Of a DNA stretch of 64,000 nucleotides, positions 1 through 7,981 are shown in pieces. The notes beneath the pieces are model-generated. The model had not been told where the DNA came from and searched no databases. It saw nothing but the letters and a program-made list of their open reading frames with translations. Position 1 is the stretch's first letter. Each line of letters starts with the position of its first letter. This DNA is from an uncultured Nesterenkonia sp. GTDB lineage: Bacteria > Actinomycetota > Actinomycetes > Actinomycetales > Micrococcaceae. Made by a program: the position numbers and the translations under genes. The stretch is taken from NCBI GenBank assembly GCA_947494195.1, contig CANLUC010000002.1, forward strand, positions 434,001 through 498,000. The letters are read 5' to 3'.

Positions 1-2
1 CC

Positions 3-701
3 ACCTCGGGCGAGGTCCGGGTTGCTGGAACGGAGCTGACCAGCCTCGATGACGCCGCCCTGCGGAAGGCCCGGCACCAGATGGGCATGATCTTCCAGGG
101 CTTCAACCTGGTCAACAACCTCACGGTGGCGCAGAATGTCGAGCTTTCGCTGAAGTTCGCCGGAGTGCGGGACCGTCGTGAACGCCTGCGCCGCGCCGCC
201 GAGGCCTTGGAGATCGTTGACATCACGGATAAGGCTGCGGTCTACCCCGCACAGCTCTCCGGCGGGCAGAAGCAGCGGGTGGCCATCGCTCGAGCTCTGG
301 CGACCAAGCCCGAGGTGCTGCTCTGCGATGAGCCGACCTCCGCGCTTGATCCCTTCACCACCGCAACCGTGCTGCAGTACCTGGCAGATGTGAACCGTGA
401 GTTCGGGATCACCGTGGTCATCGTGACCCACGAGATGGACGTCATCAAGGCCTTGGCGGACAACGTGGCCGTGATGGAGGACGGACGCGTCGTCGAGGAG
501 TTCCCCGCTCAGGAGCTGACGCGAGAGGGTTTCAACCCGCAGACCTCGATCGGACGGTACCTGCTCAGCGACGGCATCACGCTGGACCGGACGGGACGTT
601 CCCGCACGGACCTCCCTGCTCAGAGTCGTTCCGGCCCAGAGGATTCGGAATCGGTGCAGCAGAACGCCACGCTCGCCGGTGCAGCGGGAGGTGTTCGCTG
701 A
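3..701 (+). CDS. metN: MetN-like ABC transporter ATP-binding protein (5' truncated by window edge)
   Basis: The reading frame is open from base 3, so the true start and Walker A lie outside the window; 232 residues are visible. Seen: Q-loop FQGFNL, ABC signature LSGGQKQR, Walker B VLLCDEP with SALD, and the H-loop histidine in VTHE. The order and spacing match the methionine-uptake (MetN) and polar-amino-acid ATPase group. The polypeptide ends about 75 residues after the H-loop in a Ser/Arg/Gln-rich tail, so the C-terminal NIL/ACT methionine-sensing domain of long MetN proteins is absent. The stop shares one base with the start of the permease gene. The substrate is inferred from the MetI- and MetQ-like neighbours; the downstream monooxygenases suggest an oxidised organosulfur compound is possible. 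Confidence 0.85.
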   Translation, partial: TSGEVRVAGTELTSLDDAALRKARHQMGMIFQGFNLVNNLTVAQNVELSLKFAGVRDRRERLRRAAEALEIVDITDKAAVYPAQLSGGQKQRVAIARALATKPEVLLCDEPTSALDPFTTATVLQYLADVNREFGITVVIVTHEMDVIKALADNVAVMEDGRVVEEFPAQELTREGFNPQTSIGRYLLSDGITLDRTGRSRTDLPAQSRSGPEDSESVQQNATLAGAAGGVR

Positions 702-1369
702 TGGATCTCGTGATCGAACGTCTGCCTGAGATCTACCAGGCGATGCTGGAGACCTTCGCCATGATCGCAGTCGCCATTCCGGTGGCAGTCCTGCTCGGCA
801 CGCCACTCGGCATCTGGCTCTTCATCCACGCCCCCGACAGCCTCGCTCCGCGGCCACGCTCACACGCTGTGGTGTCCGGGCTGGTGAACATGATCAGATC
901 CTTCCCGTTCCTGATCCTGCTGATCGCCATCATTCCCTTCACCCGGTTCGTGGTCGGCACCTCGGTGGGAACTGCCGCGGTGATCGTGCCGCTGACCATC
1001 AACGCCATCCCCTATTTCGCTCGACTCGTGGAGCAGAACATCACCCAGCTGGGCTCTGGGGCCGTTGAGGCGTCCCGAGCTATGGGGGCCACGCAGCGCC
1101 AGATCATCCGCAATGTGCTTCTCGTGGATGCCAAGCCCGGCATCATCGGGTCCATCACCATCACGACGGTCAGCTTCATCTCCTATTCGGCGATGTCTGG
1201 ACTCGTCGGCGGCGGGGGCATCGGCGATCTCGCGATCCGCTACGGCTACTACCGCTACGAGACCCCCACCATGATCGCCGCGATCGTGCTCATGGTCCTG
1301 CTGGTGACCATCGTGCAATTCAGCGGAACTCGGATCGCCCGGGCGGCGGACCGACGCATCACCGCCTGA
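701..1369 (+). CDS. metI: MetI-like ABC transporter permease
   Basis: This 222-residue inner-membrane protein has about five hydrophobic segments and the permease EAA-type loop (EASRAMGATQRQIIRNVLL, about residues 124-142) that docks on the ATPase. The segment SYSAMSGLVGGGGIGDLAIRY is typical of MetI (D-methionine type) permeases. Its ATG overlaps the metN stop by one base, which indicates translational coupling. It should form the channel of the importer served by the two MetQ-like lipoproteins. Length and topology are normal for the family. Functional assignment to methionine-type uptake is good; the actual ligand is not proven. Confidence 0.88.
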   Translation: MDLVIERLPEIYQAMLETFAMIAVAIPVAVLLGTPLGIWLFIHAPDSLAPRPRSHAVVSGLVNMIRSFPFLILLIAIIPFTRFVVGTSVGTAAVIVPLTINAIPYFARLVEQNITQLGSGAVEASRAMGATQRQIIRNVLLVDAKPGIIGSITITTVSFISYSAMSGLVGGGGIGDLAIRYGYYRYETPTMIAAIVLMVLLVTIVQFSGTRIARAADRRITA

Positions 1370-1390
1370 CCTGCGTCATGGTCTGACCAG

Positions 1391-1424
1391 AATCACCGCC
1401 TGATCAGAATCACCGCCTGACCAG
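1391..1424 (+). repeat. Tandem 17-bp repeat after metI
   Basis: Two adjacent 17-base copies (AATCACCGCCTGAYCAG) follow a partial third copy formed by the last codons of metI (1358-1369, ATCACCGCCTGA). The copied unit includes the metI stop codon, so the repeat probably arose by local slippage duplication of the gene end. No function is evident. It lies in the 177-base gap before the first metQ. Confidence 0.7.
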
Positions 1425-1546
1425 CAGCGGTCGCCTCTTTCCCGACCACACCACACACCCCTGCGGCCGACGTCCGACGTCGCCCGTGGCACTTTCCCCT
1501 GTCCTGATCCCGGGCCGCAGGCCCAGCAACAGAAAGCAGCACCCTC

Positions 1547-2419
1547 ATGAATGCTCGACGTCCACTCCTCTTCACCGGCGCAGCCCTCTCAGTGGCCGCC
1601 CTGAGCCTCACCGGCTGCGGCTTCGTCGAGGACGATTCCACGATCAGCATCGTGGTCACCGAGTCAGCGCCGTTCCAGGAGCCGGCCGAGATCGCCGACG
1701 AGCTGCTCGAGGAGCAGGGCTACGAGCTCGACATCACCTATATGACGGACATCGTCCAGCCGAACCAGGTGGTCGACCAGGGGGAGTACGAAGGCAACTA
1801 CTTCCAGCACCTGGCGTATCTGAACAACTTCAACGAATCCAACGACACCGCCGTCGAGCCGCTGTTCTCGGTGTACTACGCGCCTGCGGGGCTCTTCTCC
1901 CTCGAACACGACTCTCTCGAAGACCTCCCCGACGGCGCTGAGATCAATCTTCCGGTGGACCCTTCGAACAACGGACGGGCGCTGCAGCTGCTCGCCGACG
2001 AGGGGCTGATCGAGATCGACGAGTCGGTCTCGGTCATCGACCTCACCCAGAACGACATCACGGACAATCCGCGGGACTTTCAGTTCGTCGAGACCGATCA
2101 GCAGTCGGCAGCCCAGGTGCTGCCCGACGTCGACGCCAGCTTCGCCTTCGTGCGGCTGATCGCCGAGGCCGACTACGACGTGGACGAGACCATGCTCAGC
2201 ATCGAGGACGGCCGCGAAGAGATCCGCACCCCCTTCACCTGTGTGGTGGCGGTCGGACCGGACGGCGTCACCGATGAGCAGGCCCAGGCGCTGCAGGACG
2301 CCTTCCAGTCCGAGGAGGTCGAGCAGTGGTTCGAGGACTACCAGGGCGGCGTCATCGACTACGCAGATTTCATCACCCTGGAGAACAACGAGGAGATCTG
2401 GGAGGACTTCACCTCATGA
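1547..2419 (+). CDS. metQ: MetQ/NlpA-family substrate-binding lipoprotein 1
   Basis: This is a 290-residue exported solute-binding protein. It starts with a short basic N-terminus, a hydrophobic core and the lipobox L-T-G-C (Cys24), so it should be lipidated outside the membrane. The mature protein carries NlpA/MetQ hallmarks: an early VVTESAPFQEP strand, a YMTDIVQPNQVV segment, FQHLAYL, INLPVDPSNNGRAL and a late DLTQNDITDNP segment. It is the first of two adjacent paralogues that share these motifs in order. The stop overlaps the next start (ATGA), so the two binding proteins are co-translated. Together with MetN and MetI they make an importer for methionine or a related sulfur compound. Confidence 0.87.
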   Translation: MNARRPLLFTGAALSVAALSLTGCGFVEDDSTISIVVTESAPFQEPAEIADELLEEQGYELDITYMTDIVQPNQVVDQGEYEGNYFQHLAYLNNFNESNDTAVEPLFSVYYAPAGLFSLEHDSLEDLPDGAEINLPVDPSNNGRALQLLADEGLIEIDESVSVIDLTQNDITDNPRDFQFVETDQQSAAQVLPDVDASFAFVRLIAEADYDVDETMLSIEDGREEIRTPFTCVVAVGPDGVTDEQAQALQDAFQSEEVEQWFEDYQGGVIDYADFITLENNEEIWEDFTS

Positions 2420-3318
2420 GCTCCGCAGACACCCACACACTCTCCCGGCGTCGAGTATTGAGCGGCTCACTGGGCATGGCCGTGCTGCTCGGCGTCGGGA
2501 GTCTCACCTCAGGCTGCGGACTCCTCGGCGCTCGCACCGAGGACCGCACGCTGCGGCTCGTCGTGACGGAGAACGCCCCCTTCCAGGAGCCCACTCGCAT
2601 CGCCGAGCGGATCCTGACGGAGCAGGGCTGGGACTTCAACGCCACCTACGTCACAGACATCATCCAGCCCAACCACGCCGTGAGCAACGGCGAGTATGAC
2701 GTCAACTTCTTCCAGAACATCAGTTATCTCCGCCAGTTCAACGAGGACAATGATCTGGACATCGAACCCATCTTCTTCATGTTCGAACAGCCCTCGGGAA
2801 TCTACTCGGAGCAATATGACTCGTTGGACGAGATCCCCGAGGGCGCGCAGATCGCGCTTCCGGTGGACACGGCGAACAACGGCCGAGGGATTCGCCTGCT
2901 GGCGCGTGCGGGACTGATCGAGATCGATGAATCCAAACATGTGGCCGCACTCAGCGTCCAGGACATCACCGCGAATCCGAAGAACTTCGAGTTCATCGAG
3001 GTCGACCAGCAGTCCGTGGGGCAGATCTATTCCGACGTCGACGCCGTCTTCGGCTTTGCGCGTCTGCTTGCTGAGATCGACGTGCTGCCTGATGAGGTCC
3101 TCATCATGGAATCCCCCGAGGAGGCGCTGCCCTTCGCGCTGGCAGTGTGTGCCAGGCCCGGGTTCCGGGAGGAACAGCCGGAGCGGTATGAGGCGCTGAA
3201 GTCCGCCTACCACTCGGACGAGGTGCGCGAGTGGTACGGAGAGTATCTGGACGGGCTGCTGACCCCTGCCTTCGACCGCGACATCGACCAGGCATGGGAG
3301 CAGGTGAACAGCGCATGA
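2416..3318 (+). CDS. metQ: MetQ/NlpA-family substrate-binding lipoprotein 2
   Basis: The ATG at 2416 overlaps the preceding stop (ATGA) and was chosen over upstream in-frame codons, which would translate the end of metQ1 out of frame. The 300-residue product has an RRR motif followed by a hydrophobic stretch and lipobox T-S-G-C (about residue 35), so Tat or Sec export with lipidation is plausible. It repeats the metQ1 motifs: VVTENAPFQEP, YVTDIIQPNHAV, FFQNISYL, ALPVDTANNGRG and VQDITANP. Two divergent copies suggest related but distinct ligands, or different affinities, feeding one permease. The stop again overlaps the next start (ATGA). Confidence 0.85.
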   Translation: MSSADTHTLSRRRVLSGSLGMAVLLGVGSLTSGCGLLGARTEDRTLRLVVTENAPFQEPTRIAERILTEQGWDFNATYVTDIIQPNHAVSNGEYDVNFFQNISYLRQFNEDNDLDIEPIFFMFEQPSGIYSEQYDSLDEIPEGAQIALPVDTANNGRGIRLLARAGLIEIDESKHVAALSVQDITANPKNFEFIEVDQQSVGQIYSDVDAVFGFARLLAEIDVLPDEVLIMESPEEALPFALAVCARPGFREEQPERYEALKSAYHSDEVREWYGEYLDGLLTPAFDRDIDQAWEQVNSA

Positions 3319-4499
3319 GCGCAGGACTTTCAGCGCAGCTGCTGACAGAGATCCGTGCGGGTGCAGTGCAGCGCGAGCTGGAGCGCACGCTGCCCTTCGA
3401 ACAGGTGGGCTGGCTCGACGAGGTGCGGTTCGGCGCGCTGCGCGTTCCCGTCGAATTCGGCGGACCAGGACTCAGCGTCGAGGAGCTCATCAGCGAGGTC
3501 ATCGCCCTCGCAGAGGCCGACTCGAACATCGCCCACCTCTACCGAGGCCATTTCGGCTTCGTGGAATCCCTGCGCTTCCAACCCGCAGAGACCAGGAAGA
3601 CCTGGTACTCACGAGTGCTCGAGGGCGCGACGATCGGAAATGCCTCCACCGAGAAGGGCGGCAACGCGCTGGGCAGTCTGAACACCACCCTGCACACCGA
3701 TGACTCCGGCCGCCAGGTGCTGAACGGGCAGAAGTACTACTCCACCGGCACGATCTTCTCCGACTACACCCGAGTCTCTGCGGCGCAGGCCCAAGAGCGC
3801 GAGGGTCGGCGCTTCGCCGTCGTCCCCACCGATGCCGCCGGGGTCACGCTGATGGATGACTGGGACGGCTTCGGACAGAAGCTGACCGGCACCGGCACCA
3901 CGGTGCTCGACGCCGTGGCGGTGGAGGACATCGCCGTGCTCGAGCGGCGGCCGGGAGACGCCGAATCAGTGCACGAGGCGGCGTTCTTCCAGCTCTACCT
4001 GCTTGCCGTGCAGGTGGGGATCGCCAGATCTGCGCTGGGCGACGCCACGGCCACGCTGGCTCGGCGGACCCGGACGTTCAACACCTCGGCCTCGGGCCTG
4101 CCCTTCAGCCAGGACCCTCTCATCCAGCAGATCATCGGCACCATGTCCTCGAAGACCTTCGTGGCCGAGTCCGCCGTGCTGGCAGCCGCACGAGTGCTCG
4201 ACCACGCGCTGGCGCCGAGCGTCGAAGCAGCGCAGCCCCATCAGGCCGAGATCGCCGTCGAGAAGGCGCAGGTCACCGTGCCGGAGCTGGTGCTCGCGGT
4301 GACCTCCGAACTCTTCCAGACCGTGGGTGCCTCTGCCACGGCGCGCACCAAGGCGCTGGACCGACACTGGCGCAATGCGCAGACCATCGCCACCCATAAC
4401 CCCATCGTCTTCCGGGCTCGGTCCCTCGGTGACTATGAGATCAACGGAATCCTGCCGGAAGGGCTCAATGCCATCGGCGAGGCCAAGGAGAAACGATGA
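3315..4499 (+). CDS. Acyl-CoA-dehydrogenase-fold flavin monooxygenase, DszC/SfnB-like
   Basis: The ATG at 3315 overlaps the metQ2 stop; the protein is 394 residues. It has the helical N-domain, central beta-domain and helical C-domain of the acyl-CoA dehydrogenase fold. The GNASTEKGG and GQKYYSTGTIFSDY segments (about residues 108-150) and the C-terminal LDRHWRNAQTIATHNP motif are characteristic of the DszC/SfnB group. That group uses reduced flavin and oxygen to oxidise sulfur or sulfone compounds rather than dehydrogenating acyl-CoA. It lies between the MetQ genes and an FMN monooxygenase, so it probably oxidises or desulfonates an imported organosulfur compound. No flavin reductase is present nearby, so one must be supplied from elsewhere. 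Confidence 0.8.
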   Translation: MSAGLSAQLLTEIRAGAVQRELERTLPFEQVGWLDEVRFGALRVPVEFGGPGLSVEELISEVIALAEADSNIAHLYRGHFGFVESLRFQPAETRKTWYSRVLEGATIGNASTEKGGNALGSLNTTLHTDDSGRQVLNGQKYYSTGTIFSDYTRVSAAQAQEREGRRFAVVPTDAAGVTLMDDWDGFGQKLTGTGTTVLDAVAVEDIAVLERRPGDAESVHEAAFFQLYLLAVQVGIARSALGDATATLARRTRTFNTSASGLPFSQDPLIQQIIGTMSSKTFVAESAVLAAARVLDHALAPSVEAAQPHQAEIAVEKAQVTVPELVLAVTSELFQTVGASATARTKALDRHWRNAQTIATHNPIVFRARSLGDYEINGILPEGLNAIGEAKEKR

Positions 4500-5860
4500 C
4501 GATCTACTTCAACGCCTTCGACATGCTGGTGCCGGTCCACCAGTCGCCAGGCCTCTGGCGGCACCCGGAATCGCGAGTCGAGGAGTTCGACACACTGCAC
4601 TACTGGACCGAACTCTCGCAGACCGTGGAGCGCGCCGGCTTCTCCTGCTTGTTCCTCGCGGACATTCCCGGTGTCTACGACGTCTATGGCGGCACCGCCG
4701 AAGCCGCAGCACGTGGGGGAGTGCAGTACCCGCTGCTTGACCCCCAGGTGATCGTGCCCGCCCTGGCCGCGGCCACCACACACCTGGGCTTCGGCCTGAC
4801 CGCCTCGGTCACCTACGAGGCTCCATACGCGCTCGCCCGACGTTTCGCCACCCTGGACCACCTCACCGGGGGCCGCATCGCCTGGAACATCGTCACCAGC
4901 TACCAGGACTCGGCTGCACGCAATCTCGGTCTGACCGAACAGATTCCTCACGATGAGCGCTACGACCGCGCCGATGAGTACCTGGAGGTCATGTACAAGC
5001 TCTTCGAGCACTCCATCGACGACGGCGCCGTCCTCGCGGACAAGTCCACGGGAGTCTTTGTCGACCCCGAGCGGGTCCACCCGATCGGTCACCAGGGCCG
5101 GTGGTTCACCGTCCCCGGGGAGATGCTCACGCATCCAGGACCGCAGCGCACTCCGTTGCTCTTTCAGGCGGGATCCTCGGCGCGCGGACAGCAGTTCGCC
5201 GTGGACCACGGGGAGGCCATCTTCGTGATCAGCTCCTCACCGGAGCGACTGGCACGGCAGGTCACCGATACGCGCGCCGCGCTGCTGCAGGCGCAGCGGG
5301 ATCCTGAATCGGTGAAGTTCTTCGCCATGGCCACGATCATCGTCGCGGAGACCGAGGCACTGGCCCAGGCTCGGCTTGAGGAGTATCGCGAGTATGTGGA
5401 CACTGCCTCGGCGCTGACCCTCTTCGGAGGCTGGACCGGCGTGGACCTCTCGGATCTCGACGAAGACGACGTGGTGGCCGATGTGCAGACGGAGGCAAAC
5501 CAATCAGCATTGGCGATGTTCACCCGGGACCCGGGCAAACGCTGGACCGTGCGGGACGTGGCCGAGTTCGTCTCCATCGGCGGCCGCGGACCGCTGATCG
5601 TCGGCGATCCGCGCCAGGTGGTGGACGAGCTCGTTCGGTTCAAGGAGATCTCCGGTGTCGACGGGTTCAACATCTCAGCAGCGGTGCGCCCGGCCGACTT
5701 CGAACGCTTCGAAGAGTTCGTCACTCCAGAGCTGCGCCGGCGCGGTCTGCTGCCAGAGAGCCCTGAGCACCCGGTGACCCTGCGTGAGTCTCTGCTCCAG
5801 GAAGGCCCACACCTGCGCCCGGATCACCCTGCGCGTCGTCTTGCGCGCCCTGCGCCCTGA
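4496..5860 (+). CDS. LLM-class FMN-dependent monooxygenase, NtaA/SnaA/DszA family
   Basis: This 454-residue protein starts on an ATG overlapping the previous stop. It has the bacterial-luciferase-like TIM barrel of the two-component NtaA/SnaA/SoxA(DszA) family. Diagnostic segments are FNAFDMLVPVHQSPGLWRHP at the N-terminus, SCLFLADIPGVYDVYGG (about 45-60), LDHLTGGRIAWNIVTS (about 118-134) and LLFQAGSSARG (about 221-231). Family members use FMNH2 and O2 to cleave C-S or C-N bonds, for example in sulfone, sulfonate or nitrilotriacetate breakdown. It is the last gene of the operon, so the pathway likely ends with sulfite release for assimilation. The exact substrate cannot be read from the sequence. 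Confidence 0.85.
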   Translation: MTIYFNAFDMLVPVHQSPGLWRHPESRVEEFDTLHYWTELSQTVERAGFSCLFLADIPGVYDVYGGTAEAAARGGVQYPLLDPQVIVPALAAATTHLGFGLTASVTYEAPYALARRFATLDHLTGGRIAWNIVTSYQDSAARNLGLTEQIPHDERYDRADEYLEVMYKLFEHSIDDGAVLADKSTGVFVDPERVHPIGHQGRWFTVPGEMLTHPGPQRTPLLFQAGSSARGQQFAVDHGEAIFVISSSPERLARQVTDTRAALLQAQRDPESVKFFAMATIIVAETEALAQARLEEYREYVDTASALTLFGGWTGVDLSDLDEDDVVADVQTEANQSALAMFTRDPGKRWTVRDVAEFVSIGGRGPLIVGDPRQVVDELVRFKEISGVDGFNISAAVRPADFERFEEFVTPELRRRGLLPESPEHPVTLRESLLQEGPHLRPDHPARRLARPAP

Positions 5861-5868
5861 CCGTTGGG

Positions 5869-7002
5869 TCAGCGTGACGCGCGGTGCAGCAGCTGGTCGA
5901 GGATCGGATCGTTGATCCGGCGCGCGGTGCCATAGGCGGGGTAGTGGAACTGCATGAGGTTCGCATAGGGATTCACGTCCAGCACCACGGCCTCCGCCGC
6001 CGACCCCAGCTCCGGTGCCAACATGTCCACCGCAGCGGCACCGAGCCCGGGCACCGCCAACAGTCCGTCTACCGCGAGATCCTTGAGCTCGTCGCTGAGC
6101 AGGTCCAGGACATCGACGGCGAGCCCTCCGCCGCGGGCGGTGTCCGCCGTCGGCGTGAGCAGCTGCAGCGCTCCGTGCTCAGGGACCGTCTCGGTCGTGA
6201 TTCCCATCGGTGCCAGGAAGGTGTCCGTGACACGCGGCTGCCGGGCCGCAAGATAGGCATTGGCCTGCCGGCGCTGGATCTCTTCGGCGGCCAGTTCGGC
6301 GGCCGTGCGCACACCGTCACCGATGACATAGAACGGGATGCGGGCGACGGCGCCGACCACCGTCTCACCGACCACGTAGGCGCGGATGTCCAGGCCGGGG
6401 CGGTGCTCCTCCACCATGATCACGTAGCGGGCGCTGGAGGTGGCCGAACGGGCCGCCATCGCGGAGGTCCAGGCCTGGCGCAGCTGCTCCCGCGTGGTGA
6501 TGTCTGTAGTGATGCCCCGGCCGGCGCGCCCGGCGGAGGGTTTGACCGTGACTGGCCCGTCGGACTTCTTCAGGTGCTGCACCGCGCGGGTGAACTCGGT
6601 GGGGTTGATCGCCCGTCCCTTGGGTGTCGGGACCTCCGCCGCCTGAAGGTATTTCTTCGTCATGGCCTTGGAGGCAGAGACCCGGCGTGCCTGATGACTG
6701 ACCAGAGAGGTCACCACTGTGTCCATCCCACCGACGACCATGCCGGAGAGGAAGAAGAGGACATTGGAGTCATTGATCTTCGTGATCGTCATCTTCTTGC
6801 GACGGGCGGCACGATGGAGCAGCATCTCATGGTCCATGATGTTCTGCCAGCGGTGCAGCTTCTCGAACGCGGGCTCCAGGTGCTCGGCGATGAAGCTCTC
6901 GAGCGGGCTTGGGGCGGCGCTGCGTTCCAGGGCGGGCCTGGCAGACGGTGCCGGGGGTGCGGTCTCGCTGACGGCCGTAGCGCTGTGATTATCGGGATGC
7001 AC
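5869..7002 (-). CDS. Cyanophycin-synthetase-like ATP-grasp peptide ligase
   Basis: The GTG at 7002 is preceded by a GAGGAG ribosome site and overlaps the upstream paralogue by 14 bases; no closer ATG exists. The 377-residue product resembles the central ATP-grasp part of CphA/MurD-ligase-associated enzymes. It shows a VGGMDTVVTSLVSHQARR segment, a KAMTKKYLQAAEVPTPKG strand, a glycine-rich ATP loop VKPSAGRAGRGIT, MVEEHRPGLDIRAYVVG, PFYVIGDGVRT, and a late metal-binding VLDVNPYANL. These imply ATP-dependent carboxylate-amine ligation through an acylphosphate. The acceptor and donor are unknown. It is co-transcribed with a degenerate paralogue at 6989-7894, with which it may form a heterodimer. 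Confidence 0.75.
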   Translation of the reverse strand: MHPDNHSATAVSETAPPAPSARPALERSAAPSPLESFIAEHLEPAFEKLHRWQNIMDHEMLLHRAARRKKMTITKINDSNVLFFLSGMVVGGMDTVVTSLVSHQARRVSASKAMTKKYLQAAEVPTPKGRAINPTEFTRAVQHLKKSDGPVTVKPSAGRAGRGITTDITTREQLRQAWTSAMAARSATSSARYVIMVEEHRPGLDIRAYVVGETVVGAVARIPFYVIGDGVRTAAELAAEEIQRRQANAYLAARQPRVTDTFLAPMGITTETVPEHGALQLLTPTADTARGGGLAVDVLDLLSDELKDLAVDGLLAVPGLGAAAVDMLAPELGSAAEAVVLDVNPYANLMQFHYPAYGTARRINDPILDQLLHRASR

Positions 7003-7894
7003 GAAGCAGAATCTCCTCAGCGATGGCTCCCGCGACGTCATGGGAGTCCCCATACGCGGGGTAGTGGGCGGGGCTGATGTCGGCCTCGGGCAGCACCGCC
7101 CGGACGAACGCGCCCTCGGCAGTCTCGATTTCCTCGACGTCCAGGTCGACGGCGGCGGCATTCAGTCCGGGCACCGCGGCCACCGCCTCGACGGCAAGTT
7201 CCCGCAACGAGTCGGGGAGCTCGGCGGTGAGATCGATGTGCAGGCCTCCGGCGGAGAGCTCCCGGGACTCACCGAGGAACACCGGCTCCTTCGCGGTCGG
7301 GACCCGTGTGTCCTCACTGGATCCCGTCGCCTGCGTCGTCGGCTCCCACTCCAGGGGGGAAGCGAGCAGGGCGTGCCGACCACGGGCCTCGGAATCCTTC
7401 TCCCGGAGCTCACGCAGGGTTGACGTTCCGTCGCCGAGGACCACGGGAGGCACTCGCAGCAGCGCGGCGCAGACGCGATCCCCGACGACGAAGACGCGGA
7501 CGCTGTTCGCGGGACGCGGCGAAGCCTGCGAGCTCGCGCCGGGCGCGGACGGCGGTTCCTCGGTGATCTGCGGCTCAGGCGCGGCCTCGGCGGCCTGCGG
7601 CTCCACGGCGATCTCCTGGATCTCCAGGTGCCTCCGCAGCAGGTTCTGATCAGCGGTGATGCGTCGTGCGTGGGCGCTGACCAGCGTGGTCACGGTGGCG
7701 TCCATCCCGCCGACCACCACGCCGCCGAAGACGAAGACCAGGCTGCGTTCACCGACGGGGCGCAGCTCCACGCGACGCCGACGCAGCGCCAGGCGGATGA
7801 GCTGATCGTGGCGTGGCACGTCGGCGCACGCGTTCATCGAACGGTTCGCGAGGGTGTCGATGATCATTCGTGCGTCGATGGTCTCAGGCGGCAT
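6989..7894 (-). CDS. Degenerate ATP-grasp paralogue (nucleotide-binding core missing)
   Basis: ATG at 7894 was chosen because a TATCCT -10 box ends seven bases upstream, fitting leaderless translation; a GTG at 7924 is the alternative. The 301-residue product aligns with the following gene at both ends: the VVGGMDATVTTLVSAHARRI segment, VRVFVVGDRV, PPVVLGDGTSTLREL, and the C-terminal HYPAYGDSHDVAGAI. The middle, where the active paralogue has the lysine strand and glycine-rich loop, is replaced by a short Pro/Ala/Glu-rich linker. The metal-binding VLDVNPYANL is likewise replaced. It therefore looks catalytically dead but is conserved in fold ends, suggesting a regulatory or structural partner. 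The name rests on the neighbour comparison. Confidence 0.65.
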   Translation of the reverse strand: MPPETIDARMIIDTLANRSMNACADVPRHDQLIRLALRRRRVELRPVGERSLVFVFGGVVVGGMDATVTTLVSAHARRITADQNLLRRHLEIQEIAVEPQAAEAAPEPQITEEPPSAPGASSQASPRPANSVRVFVVGDRVCAALLRVPPVVLGDGTSTLRELREKDSEARGRHALLASPLEWEPTTQATGSSEDTRVPTAKEPVFLGESRELSAGGLHIDLTAELPDSLRELAVEAVAAVPGLNAAAVDLDVEEIETAEGAFVRAVLPEADISPAHYPAYGDSHDVAGAIAEEILLRASR

Positions 7895-7901
7895 AGCTCT
7901 C

Positions 7902-7907
7902 AGGATA
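7902..7907 (-). promoter_or_regulatory. Leaderless -10 box TATCCT for degenerate ATP-grasp gene
   Basis: On the minus strand TATCCT ends seven bases before the ATG at 7894, placing the transcription start at or next to the start codon. No clear Shine-Dalgarno is present. Confidence 0.5.
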
Positions 7908-7981
7908 TAGGTTGGCCGTGGCACCTGCCCCGCGCATGGCGGGCAGGCACCACGGCCAGCTCAACGATTCAGCGCTCAGTC

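Noticed and set aside
5884-7077. Plus-strand open frame opposite the ATP-grasp gene
   Set aside because: Gly/Arg/His-rich antisense shadow; the minus strand has ATP-grasp motifs and a ribosome site.
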